A stretch of 64,000 nt of DNA. Origin: Rudanella paleaurantiibacter (GTDB lineage: Bacteria > Bacteroidota > Bacteroidia > Cytophagales > Spirosomataceae). Below are positions 44,697 to 54,100 of the stretch, piece after piece. Positions within the stretch are counted from its first letter, which is position 1; the number at the start of each line of letters is the position of its first letter. The notes below the pieces were generated by a model, which was not told where the DNA came from, made no database searches, and was given only the letters and a program-made list of their open reading frames with translations. The stretch is from positions 62,001-126,000 of the forward strand of contig NZ_WELI01000015.1 of NCBI RefSeq assembly GCF_009184635.1, read 5' to 3'. Both the position numbers and the translations under genes were made by a program.

Positions 44697-45255
44697 TCGT
44701 AACACCACCTGTGTAAACCTCTACCCCACCCGTTCGGCTACAATCTGCTTGAGTACCTTGAGGATGCGAAAGATGTCAAGGAGGTCGTCGGAGGTGGCTG
44801 AGTAGCCGGGGCTGATAGCATACTGGCGGTCTTCGAGCGTCATAAACTGCCAAAGGCTACCCACCACGTAGCAGCCATACACAGGCAGGTCGGGCGAGGA
44901 ATACAAGTTACATCTCGCTCAGAGATTTGATTTACACACATCTACGAACAAGGCTGTACACTACTCCACTTACCAATTATTTCTGTATGAGGTACGCTGT
45001 CTATAACTCGCCCCAAACAAATGTTGGGTCAGCTCGTCGGCATTGCCGTGCCCGGCTGGTGGGTCGGCGTGGGATGGGGCACCGGAAACGAAGGACTTTA
45101 GCATTAGGCGCGCGGGGCATTCGATATCCGTTATCCAAAGAACACTACGCTGCCACAACCAAACGGTGGCTGACCTGCCTGCTGATTCGGTCCCTGCAAC
45201 GGCAACAGTCCGGAGAAGCAGAGACTTATGAACCATTTTTTAAAACCGACTTTAC
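44697..45255. other. Gene-poor stretch with a nuclease-like gene remnant
   Basis: About 560 bp without an intact gene. The minus strand at 44721-44906 holds a remnant described separately. The rest (44907-45255) has short overlapping frames on both strands with no family likeness, and probably holds the promoter of the gene at 45256. Confidence 0.5.
44721..44906 (-). pseudogene. Fragment resembling the C-terminus of HsdR_N-like hypothetical proteins
   Basis: A 61-codon frame ending VYGCYVVGSLWQFMTLE, then YAISPGYSATSDDLLDIFRI and LKVLKQIV. The form YGCxxxGxxWxFxxLE...ILxxLxxI is typical of the end of small proteins with a type I restriction HsdR N-terminal-like (PD-(D/E)XK) fold. The catalytic part is missing. 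A more decayed copy of the same stretch (ATSNDLTDL, then a stop) lies on the minus strand near 48190-48230, in the matching gap of the next gene pair. Confidence 0.45.
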
Positions 45256-47283
45256 ATGAAAAAAAGTCTATACTCGCTTCGCCGATTGTGCAGTTTGCTG
45301 TGGCTCCTGTTGTCGGCTACGGCCGTGCTGGTTCAGGCGCAGCAGACCCAAAGCGCGGTGTTCGGCACGGTGCAGGTTCACCCCAATGGCGGCAAGCTCG
45401 CGATCTACCAGTCGCTCACGTTTGTGAACGGCTACGTGATTACGCCCCGGTCCTCACCCGCCGACAATATCAGTTTCCGGCCCGGCAGCGGCTACACGGG
45501 CGCGTCGGACGCGAGCCACGTAAACGGTTACGCCGAAGTGGTGGGCACGGGTGCGTTTACCTTCCCCATTGGCAATGGCACAACGCTACGACCGGCGGGG
45601 ATCAGCGCGCCTACGAGTGGCACCTTTCAGGCTGCTTATTTCGGTACTAATCCGGGGGTAGCCAGCCTGCCTACCGGCGGGCCATTTAGTACAGCGGCTC
45701 TCGGTACGGGCGTGTCGGCCGTGAGCAATACAGAATATTGGGACATTAATGGCCCATCAGCCGTGAACCTGACCTTGAGCTGGAATGCTGCCAGTTCCCT
45801 CAGCAGTCTGGTTGGCACTAATCTGTCGGACCTGATTATGGTGGGTTGGAACGGCTCGCAGTGGGTGAGCCTGGGTGGAGTGGCCACGGGTACGCTGGGC
45901 GGCAGCGGCACCATCACGACCACCACACCCGTAGTGCCCGACACCTACACGGCCTATACCTTTGGTAAGGTGGGCAGCACCATAACGCCCCCAACGGGCA
46001 GCACGGCCTGCGGCATTGTGATTCATGGGCCAACGAACGTGGAGGTCCACCCCGGCGGTACAATGGCCGTGTATTGCGACGTAACGTTTATAGACGGGTA
46101 CGTGAACACGCCCCGCCCCACGCCGAACGACAACATTGTATTCATGCCCGGCACCACGTATTTCGATGCGTCGGACGATAGCCACGTGAACGGCTACGTG
46201 GAAAAGGTGGGTAACACGGCCTTTGTGTTCCCCGTGGGCGATGGCACCGCGCTACGTCCCGTGGGTATGTCGGCTCCCGGGTCTGTTACATCTACGTATC
46301 AGGCGGCTTATTTCAGTACCAATCCCACCTCCGCTACGCTCCCCACCGGCGCGCCCTTCAGCACCAGCAGCCTCGGTGCGGGCGTGTCGGGGGTGAGTCC
46401 GGTGGAGTATTGGGATGTGAACGGCAGCAGCCCGGTTGACCTAACCTTTACGTGGGATGCCAATAGCAACCTTAGCACCCTGACGGGCGGCAACCTGAAC
46501 GACCTGATTATGGTGGGTTGGGACGGTAGTAAGTGGGTGAACCTCGGCACCCCCACCACCACCGGAACGCTGAGCAGCACCGGTACGCTATCGGTGCCGG
46601 GCATTACGCCCAATACCTACACCGCCTATACGTTTGGCAGCAAGACCGTTGTAGCGCAGCCGCCTGTGGTGGCCATTTTCACCCCGGCCAATGGTTCGCA
46701 GGCTTCCGTTAGTCCGCCCATTGTGGGATCAGCAACGGCAGGAGCGAGCGTGACCGTCAATGGTGGAGGCAACAGCATAGGCGGGCCGTGTATAGTAACG
46801 GCCGCCAGCGACGGAAGCTGGACCTGCACCAGCCTGACCTTTACGACGGGCCTGGGGCATACCATTACGGCTATTGCGAGCAATTCAGCCGGCACCAGCA
46901 ACACCGCCACCAGCAGCTTTGTGGTGCCGGCCACCTGCCCCAACCCCTCGGTGGGTGGCATGGTGAGCTTTGCGGGCATGTTGCCGTTGTGCAGCACGGC
47001 GAACACCGGCACGCTGACCTTGAGCGGACAAACGGGCAACGTTTTGCGCTGGGAAACCAGCACCAACGGGGGCAGCACCTGGAGTACGGTAGCCAATACA
47101 ACCACCACGCTCAGTTTCAGCAACGTGCAGAATAATGGGCAATACCGGGCCGTGGTAAATGCGGGCGGTAGCTGCGCCGATGCCGTGTCGGCACCTATAA
47201 CGCTCACCACGAGTGCGGGAGCCTGTGGTGGAGGTTCAGGGCTAGTTACGTGCGATTACCCGGCGGCTGTGATTACGAAGTGA
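45256..47283 (+). CDS. Modular adhesin-like surface protein with two HVNGY modules
   Basis: A 675-residue secreted protein. After the signal peptide (cleavage near LVQAQ, about residue 29) come two copies of a module of about 215 residues (residues about 34-245 and 255-465). Each has SHVNGYAEVVG or SHVNGYVEKVG, FTFPIGNGTTLRPAG, EYWDINGPSAVNLTLSW and ends PDTYTAYTFG. Next is a bacterial Ig-like domain (VAIFTPANGSQASVSPPIVG) and a module with LTLSGQTGNVLRWETSTNGG. The protein ends CDYPAAVITK. No catalytic motif is visible. It is probably an adhesin or matrix protein. The next KIG gene starts 45 nt later. Confidence 0.75.
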   Translation: MKKSLYSLRRLCSLLWLLLSATAVLVQAQQTQSAVFGTVQVHPNGGKLAIYQSLTFVNGYVITPRSSPADNISFRPGSGYTGASDASHVNGYAEVVGTGAFTFPIGNGTTLRPAGISAPTSGTFQAAYFGTNPGVASLPTGGPFSTAALGTGVSAVSNTEYWDINGPSAVNLTLSWNAASSLSSLVGTNLSDLIMVGWNGSQWVSLGGVATGTLGGSGTITTTTPVVPDTYTAYTFGKVGSTITPPTGSTACGIVIHGPTNVEVHPGGTMAVYCDVTFIDGYVNTPRPTPNDNIVFMPGTTYFDASDDSHVNGYVEKVGNTAFVFPVGDGTALRPVGMSAPGSVTSTYQAAYFSTNPTSATLPTGAPFSTSSLGAGVSGVSPVEYWDVNGSSPVDLTFTWDANSNLSTLTGGNLNDLIMVGWDGSKWVNLGTPTTTGTLSSTGTLSVPGITPNTYTAYTFGSKTVVAQPPVVAIFTPANGSQASVSPPIVGSATAGASVTVNGGGNSIGGPCIVTAASDGSWTCTSLTFTTGLGHTITAIASNSAGTSNTATSSFVVPATCPNPSVGGMVSFAGMLPLCSTANTGTLTLSGQTGNVLRWETSTNGGSTWSTVANTTTTLSFSNVQNNGQYRAVVNAGGSCADAVSAPITLTTSAGACGGGSGLVTCDYPAAVITK

Positions 47284-47327
47284 TGTTCTCCAACAATAAA
47301 CCCGCCCGTTTGGGCAACCAATAACCA

Positions 47328-48086
47328 ATGAAAACGAACCGAATTTCACTCGCTTTCTTCCTTGTACTCACGGCCCTGCTGGGCCTATCCGATGTAACCC
47401 TGGCGCAGGTTAAAATTGGCAACAACCACCAGACTATTGGCCAGAACTCCAACCTGGAGGTGGAAGCGGCCAATGGGAATAAGACCGTGGTTGACAAAGC
47501 TACCGGAAGTGTGGGCATTGGCACAGCCACTCCTTCCAACAAATTACACGTAACTGATTCTGCTGACCCGCTCAAAATAGAAGGGCTACAGACGGGAGTA
47601 AATGGTGATGTTGGATTGGTAGTTACTGCTGATGGGGTTGTTAAGAAAGCGGTAGCGGAAGCCACGCCGTTGGTACGCTTTCTAGCTTCTTTATCTACTA
47701 CAGGACAGGTATATCCGACTGGTAGCACTCAGGATGTCAAATTTCATAATGTAGATTTTGACACCTATCCTGGAAGTGCCAATACAACCAGTTCGACCAT
47801 TAAGGTTCCAAGAGATGGGTATTACCAAGTTATATCCAACATTCACTTCTACGATGTAGGTACCGGGGGTAACCAAAGTTTCTGTATTTACTACAAAAAG
47901 AATAATGTCATAATCAGTGGATTTGAAGCTTGCTTTAGGAACACACAGCCACAACGTCAGGCAAGCTCAGCTGTTACAGTTTTGAAGCTGGTTGCTGGCG
48001 ATAGTGTCTCAGCCATGCTTGTCAACGTTGGTACGCAGGCCCAGACAGTTACTGGCTCTAATCTTCAGGTTGTTGAATTGCGTTAA
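47328..48086 (+). CDS. Secreted protein of the KIG family (copy 3)
   Basis: A 252-residue protein with signal peptide (MKTNRISLAFFLVLTALLGL, cleavage near TLAQ). The constant N-terminus is VKIGNNHQTIGQNSNLEVEA, then ANGNKTVVDKATGSVGIGTA and TPSNKLHV. The C-terminal domain (VPRDGYYQVISNIHFYDVG; FCIYYKKNNVIISG; VLKLVAGDSVSAMLVNVG) has the C1q/TNF-like pattern. It follows the long gene by 45 nt, with a small hairpin (CCCGCCC...GGGC) in the gap, so the two form a transcription unit. Confidence 0.75.
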   Translation: MKTNRISLAFFLVLTALLGLSDVTLAQVKIGNNHQTIGQNSNLEVEAANGNKTVVDKATGSVGIGTATPSNKLHVTDSADPLKIEGLQTGVNGDVGLVVTADGVVKKAVAEATPLVRFLASLSTTGQVYPTGSTQDVKFHNVDFDTYPGSANTTSSTIKVPRDGYYQVISNIHFYDVGTGGNQSFCIYYKKNNVIISGFEACFRNTQPQRQASSAVTVLKLVAGDSVSAMLVNVGTQAQTVTGSNLQVVELR

Positions 48087-48323
48087 GGGCTATACCTCGT
48101 TATAGGCTTCTGTTGGAGACTGCATTTCTAATAACCCATAGGATCAACTATAAACTGGCAAAAGGCTTCGAGTGAGTCGAGTCGACGGGTAGAATGCATC
48201 AAAGGTCAGTAAGGTCGTTGGAGGTAGCTTCTGGGAGACAGGAGGTAACACATCAACGGCTACTATAAAGCAAGGCTTTCGAGCCAGTACGAAAAAATAT
48301 AACAAGATTGTTCATCCAATCCC
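48087..48323. other. Intergenic region with a decayed remnant copy
   Basis: No gene. The stretch near 48195-48235 matches 44770-44800 at the DNA level (GGTCGTTGGAGGTAGCT against GGTCGTCGGAGGTGGCT), so it is a second, more decayed copy of the nuclease-like remnant. Confidence 0.5.
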
Positions 48324-50207
48324 ATGAAACGACTGCTACACTTTACCGTGTGCTGGCTGCTCCTAACCACGGCGGGCTTTGCCCAAAGTAGCCTGTACGG
48401 CAATATGGAGGTGCATCCGGGTGGGAAGGTCGGGGTATATAACTCCATGACCTTCAACAGCGGCTACATCAGTACGCCCCGGCAGGCTCCGCCGTCCAAC
48501 GTGGCCTGGGCACCGGCATCGGCCCCGGCTGGCGCAGCCAACGGCAGCCACGTCAACGGCTACGCCGAAACCTGGGGCAATACGGCTTTTACGTTCCCCA
48601 TCGGTAACGGCACTACGCTCCGCCCGGCCGGTATCTCGGCCCCCGGCAGCGGTACGTTCTCGGCGGCTTATTTCGGCACCAACCCCGGAGCGGCTACGTT
48701 GCCCACGGGCGGGCCGTTCAGCACGGCCAGTCTGGGGACGGGCGTGACGGGGGTGAGTCCGGTGGAGTATTGGGACATCAACGGCCCCTCGGCGGTGAAC
48801 CTCACCCTAAGCTGGGATGCCAACAGCAACCTCAATACGCTCACGGGCGGCACCCTCAGCAGCTTAGTTATTGTGGGTTGGGACGGCACGAATTGGGTGA
48901 ATCTGGGCGGCACGGCTACGGGCACCCTCTCCGGCACGGGCACCATTACGACCACCACGCCCGTGATTCCGAACACTTATACAGCCTATACGTTTGGGTC
49001 GGTGAGTACGGTTACCTGCGCTACGCCCACCGTAGCGGGGGCCGTTAGCTATCCGGGCGGGCAGGTGCTCTGCGCCAGCAGCAACGCCGGTAGCCTCACG
49101 CTCACCGGCCAAACCGGCACCGTAACGGGCTGGGAAACCAGTACCGATGGGGGCACTACGTGGCAGGCCATCACGGGCACGGCGGGCAACGCATTCTATA
49201 CGTTCATCAACGCCCAAAACGGGCAGCAGTACCGGGCCATCGTCAGTAACGGGGCCGGGTGCCAGAGCCTGTCGGCCACGGCGGTGAGCATTGCCACCAG
49301 TAGCACGGCCTGCACCGCCACAGGCTGCGACCGCCCGGCCGGTACGGTGGCCATCAATACGACATCGGAGGCTACCGGTTCTAATCTGGTCAATCAGGTG
49401 ATTCTGACGGATGCGTCGGGGGTGATTCAGTACGTATCACCGGCGGGCAGCGGGACGCTGTCGAATGTGGCAGCGGGCAGCTATCTGGTTTATCAGGTTA
49501 CGTTCGACAACACGCAAACGCCCCTGCCCACCCTAACGCCGGGAACCAGCCTCACGGCGATGGGTGTGGGGGTTTGCATCAAATTCTCCAATCAGTTAAC
49601 GCTGAACGTTTGCGCACCGCCCACGGTGCGCATCAGCGGTCCCGCGCCCGGTGCCGTAGTCACCACCACTACCCCGCCCATTACGGGCACAGCCACACCG
49701 GGTACGAGCGTCACGCTAACGGGGCCGGGTGGTCAGCAGTGCGTGGCAACAGCGGCTAACGATGGTTCCTATACGTGTACGAGTCTAACCTTTACGGCTG
49801 GGCCGCAGACCGTTACGGCGGTGGTTTGTACGAGCGTGGGATGCGCGTCGGCCACCACGAACTTCTCGGTCAATGCCTGTTCCAACCCCACGGTGGCCGG
49901 TACAGCCTCGTTCACGGGTGGCACGCTCTGTAGCGTTGCCAACGGGGGCACTATAACCCTCAGCGGGCAAACGGGTAACGTAGTGCGGTGGGAAACCTCA
50001 ACCGATGGCGGCACCAGCTTTACGCCCATCGCCAATACTACAACGAGCCTGGCGTTTACCAACGCCCAGAATGGGCAGCAGTACCGGGCGGTGGTGCAGA
50101 ACGGGGCCGGTTGCACGGCAGCAGCGTCCGCGCCCGTCACGCTCACGACGAGTGCCGGGGCCTGCCCGGTGAATTGTACCGTACAGGCCAGTGTGATTAC
50201 GAAATAG
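48324..50207 (+). CDS. Modular adhesin-like surface protein (copy 2)
   Basis: A 627-residue secreted protein with signal peptide (MKRLLHFTVCWLLLTTAGFAQ). Modules in order: one HVNGY module (about 25-230), a SGQTG-type module (LTLTGQTGTVTGWETSTDGG, about 235-335), a CDRPAGTVAINTTSE module (about 338-440), an Ig-like domain (VRISGPAPGAVVTTTTPPITG, about 443-540) and a second SGQTG-type module, ending CTVQASVITK. The HVNGY module is close to those at 45256 and 51105 even at the DNA level. The next KIG gene follows after 40 nt. Confidence 0.75.
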   Translation: MKRLLHFTVCWLLLTTAGFAQSSLYGNMEVHPGGKVGVYNSMTFNSGYISTPRQAPPSNVAWAPASAPAGAANGSHVNGYAETWGNTAFTFPIGNGTTLRPAGISAPGSGTFSAAYFGTNPGAATLPTGGPFSTASLGTGVTGVSPVEYWDINGPSAVNLTLSWDANSNLNTLTGGTLSSLVIVGWDGTNWVNLGGTATGTLSGTGTITTTTPVIPNTYTAYTFGSVSTVTCATPTVAGAVSYPGGQVLCASSNAGSLTLTGQTGTVTGWETSTDGGTTWQAITGTAGNAFYTFINAQNGQQYRAIVSNGAGCQSLSATAVSIATSSTACTATGCDRPAGTVAINTTSEATGSNLVNQVILTDASGVIQYVSPAGSGTLSNVAAGSYLVYQVTFDNTQTPLPTLTPGTSLTAMGVGVCIKFSNQLTLNVCAPPTVRISGPAPGAVVTTTTPPITGTATPGTSVTLTGPGGQQCVATAANDGSYTCTSLTFTAGPQTVTAVVCTSVGCASATTNFSVNACSNPTVAGTASFTGGTLCSVANGGTITLSGQTGNVVRWETSTDGGTSFTPIANTTTSLAFTNAQNGQQYRAVVQNGAGCTAAASAPVTLTTSAGACPVNCTVQASVITK

Positions 50208-50247
50208 AAACCAACCATTAACCCGCCCGGCTGGGCGATCAATTCCA

Positions 50248-50994
50248 ATGAAAATCAATCAACTCTTTTACGTTTTTTTACTGCTTGCCGGTCTGTTGCT
50301 GTTGCCGGAAGCAAGCCGCGCTCAGGTCAAAATCGGCAACAATTACACCACCATCGGTAGCAACAGCAACCTGGAGGTGGAAGCCACAAATGGCAAGAAG
50401 GTAATTGTGAATAAGGCCGATGGTAGTATGGTGATCGAAACAACCCCTACCTCCACTTCTGCTTCGGATAAGCTATTGGCGGTTGACGGTGCCGGTAAGG
50501 TGGTAACGGTGGACCGGACGACGGTTATTAGCTCGGTTTCAGCAACGGGAACCCTACCTGTAGCTCCTTACATACGCCTTGAGGGTACATTTCCCTACCA
50601 GACAAATATAGGCTATAATGGCTCATTATCAAGTACGGGAACGATTAAAGGGCTATCTACTACGTTTAGCAACTTAATCAATTACAATAGTTCGACTGGT
50701 GATATAACAATAACTTCTCCCGGAGTTTATTTTATCACCTTTTCAATTCTTCCTTCCAATCTGAGCACTGCGGCTACTCAAAATGATGTCTGTGCTTTTC
50801 TGGTGAAAAATGGTGCATTAGTTGAGGTTTCATGTTCACGTTCACAAGATTATGTTGGTACTACCGCTGTCCTTACTGGCCTATATAAATTCGGTGCGAA
50901 CGACATCTTATCACTACGGTTGTCTACCTCTTCAAACCTTGGCATCACAAGCAATTACTTACCAAAGGTTAGCATCTACAAGATGAGTGATTAA
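50248..50994 (+). CDS. Secreted protein of the KIG family (copy 4)
   Basis: A 248-residue protein with signal peptide (MKINQLFYVFLLLAGLLLLP, cleavage near SRAQ). The constant N-terminus is VKIGNNYTTIGSNSNLEVEA, then TNGKKVIVNKADGSMVIETT. The variable C-terminal domain (SPGVYFITFSILPSNLS; DVCAFLVKNGALVEVSC) has the C1q/TNF-like pattern. The gap of 40 nt from the long gene contains the same CCCGCCC...GGGC hairpin as at 47328. Confidence 0.75.
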   Translation: MKINQLFYVFLLLAGLLLLPEASRAQVKIGNNYTTIGSNSNLEVEATNGKKVIVNKADGSMVIETTPTSTSASDKLLAVDGAGKVVTVDRTTVISSVSATGTLPVAPYIRLEGTFPYQTNIGYNGSLSSTGTIKGLSTTFSNLINYNSSTGDITITSPGVYFITFSILPSNLSTAATQNDVCAFLVKNGALVEVSCSRSQDYVGTTAVLTGLYKFGANDILSLRLSTSSNLGITSNYLPKVSIYKMSD

Positions 50995-51104
50995 TCGGTT
51001 AGGCCATGTGAGTTAGGGTTGATCAACTCAGGCTTGCACAGCTTACTTGACTGTCTATCGCTGCTCTGTCAGCCAATATCTTCTTTCACAGTTCATCTAA
51101 ACGC

Positions 51105-54100
51105 ATGAAACGACTGCTACACATACTTTGGCTGGCGTTGCCTATGCTCCTGCTCGTTCCGGTAGCCCAAGCCCAAACGGGCAGCGGGGTGTTCGGTAAC
51201 GTAGGGGTGCATTCGGGCGGCCACATGGGCGTCTATGGCAACCTAACGGCCGTATCGGGCTACGTGGTGACGCCCCGACCCGAACCCACGGCCAACATTA
51301 GCTGGCAACCCGGCGCGTCGCACAGCGGCACCTCAGATGCCAGCCACGTAAACGGCTACGCCGAGGTAGTAGGTAACACTGCCTTTACGTTTCCCGTGGG
51401 GAATGGCGCGGTACTACGGCCAGCAGGCATGTCGGCTCCCCCAATATCGGGGACGTATTCGGTGGCTTATTTTAGTACTAATCCATCGAGCGGTACCCTA
51501 CCCACGGGCGGGCCGTTCAGCACCTCGGCTTTGGGGTCGGGCGTAACAGGCATTAGTCCGGTGGAATATTGGGACATCAATGGTCCCGGTGCCGTGAACC
51601 TCACCCTAAGCTGGGACGCCAACAGCAACCTCAGCACCCTGACGGGCGGCAACCTGAGCAGCCTGATTGTTGCAGGCTGGGACGGTAGTAAGTGGGTGAA
51701 CCTCGGTGGTACGGCTACGGGTACACTTAGCGGCACGGGCACCATCACGACCACTACACCCGTAGTGCCAAACACCTACACAGCCTACACCTTTGGTACG
51801 GCCAGCACCTGCGCCACGCCCACGGTGGGCGGTCTGGTGAGCTTTGCGGGCAGTCTGCCCCTCTGCGACCAGAGCAACGTAGGGAGCCTGACACTCACCG
51901 GCCAAACCGGAGACGTGGTTCGCTGGGAATCCAGCACGAACAACGGCCTCACCTGGCAGCCCATTGCGGGCAGCGCGGGTAAGGCGTCGTACAACTTCGT
52001 CAATGCGCAAAATAGCCAGCAATACCGCGCCGTGGTGAACAACGGCACCGGCTGCGCCGACGTTTCGGCTACGTCTGCAACCCTTATCACCAGCAACACA
52101 GCCTGCCAGACGGCCCTGTGCGACAGCCGCACGGGTAGCCTGAGCATCAATGTGGTAAGTCAGTCGAATGGGTCCAACATCACGGCGCAGGTCGTGGCCG
52201 TCGATTTGGCGGGCGTGATTCAGGCCGTTTCAGCACCGGGCGGTAACGGGGTGGCGGGCCTAGCTCCGGGAACGTATCAGGTGTATCACGTCACCTTCGA
52301 TAACACCCAGACGCCCCTGCCTACCCTGTCGGTCGGCACGGCATTATCAGTGGTGGACGGTAGCTGTGTGCAGTGGTCTAACGGGCTGCTGTTCGGTGTA
52401 TGCCCGTCCCTGCCCACCGTGGCTATCACCAGCCCGGCCCCCAATACGCTGTTAAGCAGTCTGACCCCGCCCATTACGGGTACGGCCACGCCAGGTAGCA
52501 GCGTAACGGTGACAGGTGGCCCCGGCGCAACAGGCGGGCCGTGCATCGTGACGGCTTCCAATACCGGAAGCTGGACCTGCACAAGCCTGACCTTTACGTC
52601 TGGCCGTAATAGTGTGTCGGCCGTTGCAGGCAACTCAGCGGGGCGGAGTCCGATAGCCACCACCCCGTTTGTCACGCTGGCGGAACAGACCTCCTTTGTG
52701 TGCGGCACGAGCGCGTATCTGTTCCAGAACCCAAGCGGTTCTCCAACCGATGTCATCAGCGTGAACCTGCAATCGGGTGTTGGTACGGTAGTAGCGCAGG
52801 ACATTGTAGCGGCCCCTAATCGCGAGATGAACGCCCTAGGGTACAACACGTTGGATAACTTTATCTGGGGCTATCGACTGGGTACGAATCAGATTGTACG
52901 GATTGGAGCCGGCTGGGGTACCCAGGTCGTGACCATTCCCGGCCTGCCGACGACCCTCAACTTCAATGTGGGCGATGTGGGGCCGGATGGGGTACTGTAT
53001 CTGTATGCCACCAGCACTACGCAGATCTACCGGGTGGATGTAAACCCAACGTCGCCCACGTTTCTGACGCTATTGCCCAGCCTGACGACCACTGCTTCGG
53101 GTATAGCCGACTGGTCATTCAGCCCGGTCGATGGTAATATGTATTCGGTCGATAATACATTCCAGCTGTTGCGTTTCAACCCTACGACGGGGGCGCGCAC
53201 CGTAGTTGGTGCCGTAACAGGCACGGCGATTCGTGCTACAGATAGTGGTTTTGGAGCCGCCTACATGGATCTCGACGGAAGTTTGTACCTCGGTAACAAT
53301 GCCAACGGGCAGATATTCCGTATTGTCAATCCGCACACAGGTGGCCTGGCGGCTACGCTGTTCTCGGTCGGCCCAGTCTCGGCCAACAACGACGGAGCGC
53401 GTTGCCCGGCTGCCCCCGTTGTAGAACCGCCCACGGTCGCCATTACCGGCCCGGCTCCGGGTGCACTCGTCACCACAACTACTCCGCCCATTACGGGTAC
53501 GGCCACCCCCGGGACGCCGGTGACAGTCGTTGGCCCCGGCGGTCAGCTCTGTTCTACCACAGCCAGCCAGGCCGGTAGCTGGACCTGCGCGAGCCTGACC
53601 TTCACACCCGGCTCACAGACCGTCACGGCCATTGCCTGTTCGTCGGTGGGGTGCAGCACGGCGACAACGAGCTTCACCGTAGTTGCTCCGCCAACGCTGA
53701 TCGTTGATCCTCTTCCGCCCACCGGCCCAACAACGGGTACGGCCACGCCGGACGCCCAGATTGTGATTACCGATCCGGGTGGGCGAACGCTCTGCACCAC
53801 CACGGCCAGCCGTTCGGGTACGTATAGCTGCCCTGTCACCCTGCCGCCCAGTTTGACCAACGTGATTGTCACGGCCTGCAACCTGGCGGGCTGCACCAGT
53901 CAGACCGTAACGCCTTTGCCCAGCCTGACAGTTGCTCCGCCTGTAAGTCCTGGGCCACCCACGCAACCCATTACGGGTACGGCAAATCCGGGGGCACAGA
54001 TCACCATCACCGGACCTGGTCCGGTTACGCTCTGCATCACCACGGCCAGCAGCAGCGGTACGTTTAGCTGTCCGGTCACCTTACCCCCCGGCGAAACGAA

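Noticed and set aside
44927-45259. Overlapping frames of 60-110 codons on both strands before the gene at 45256.
   Set aside because: No family likeness, no ribosome-binding site and no agreement between frames; most likely chance frames in a GC-rich promoter region.
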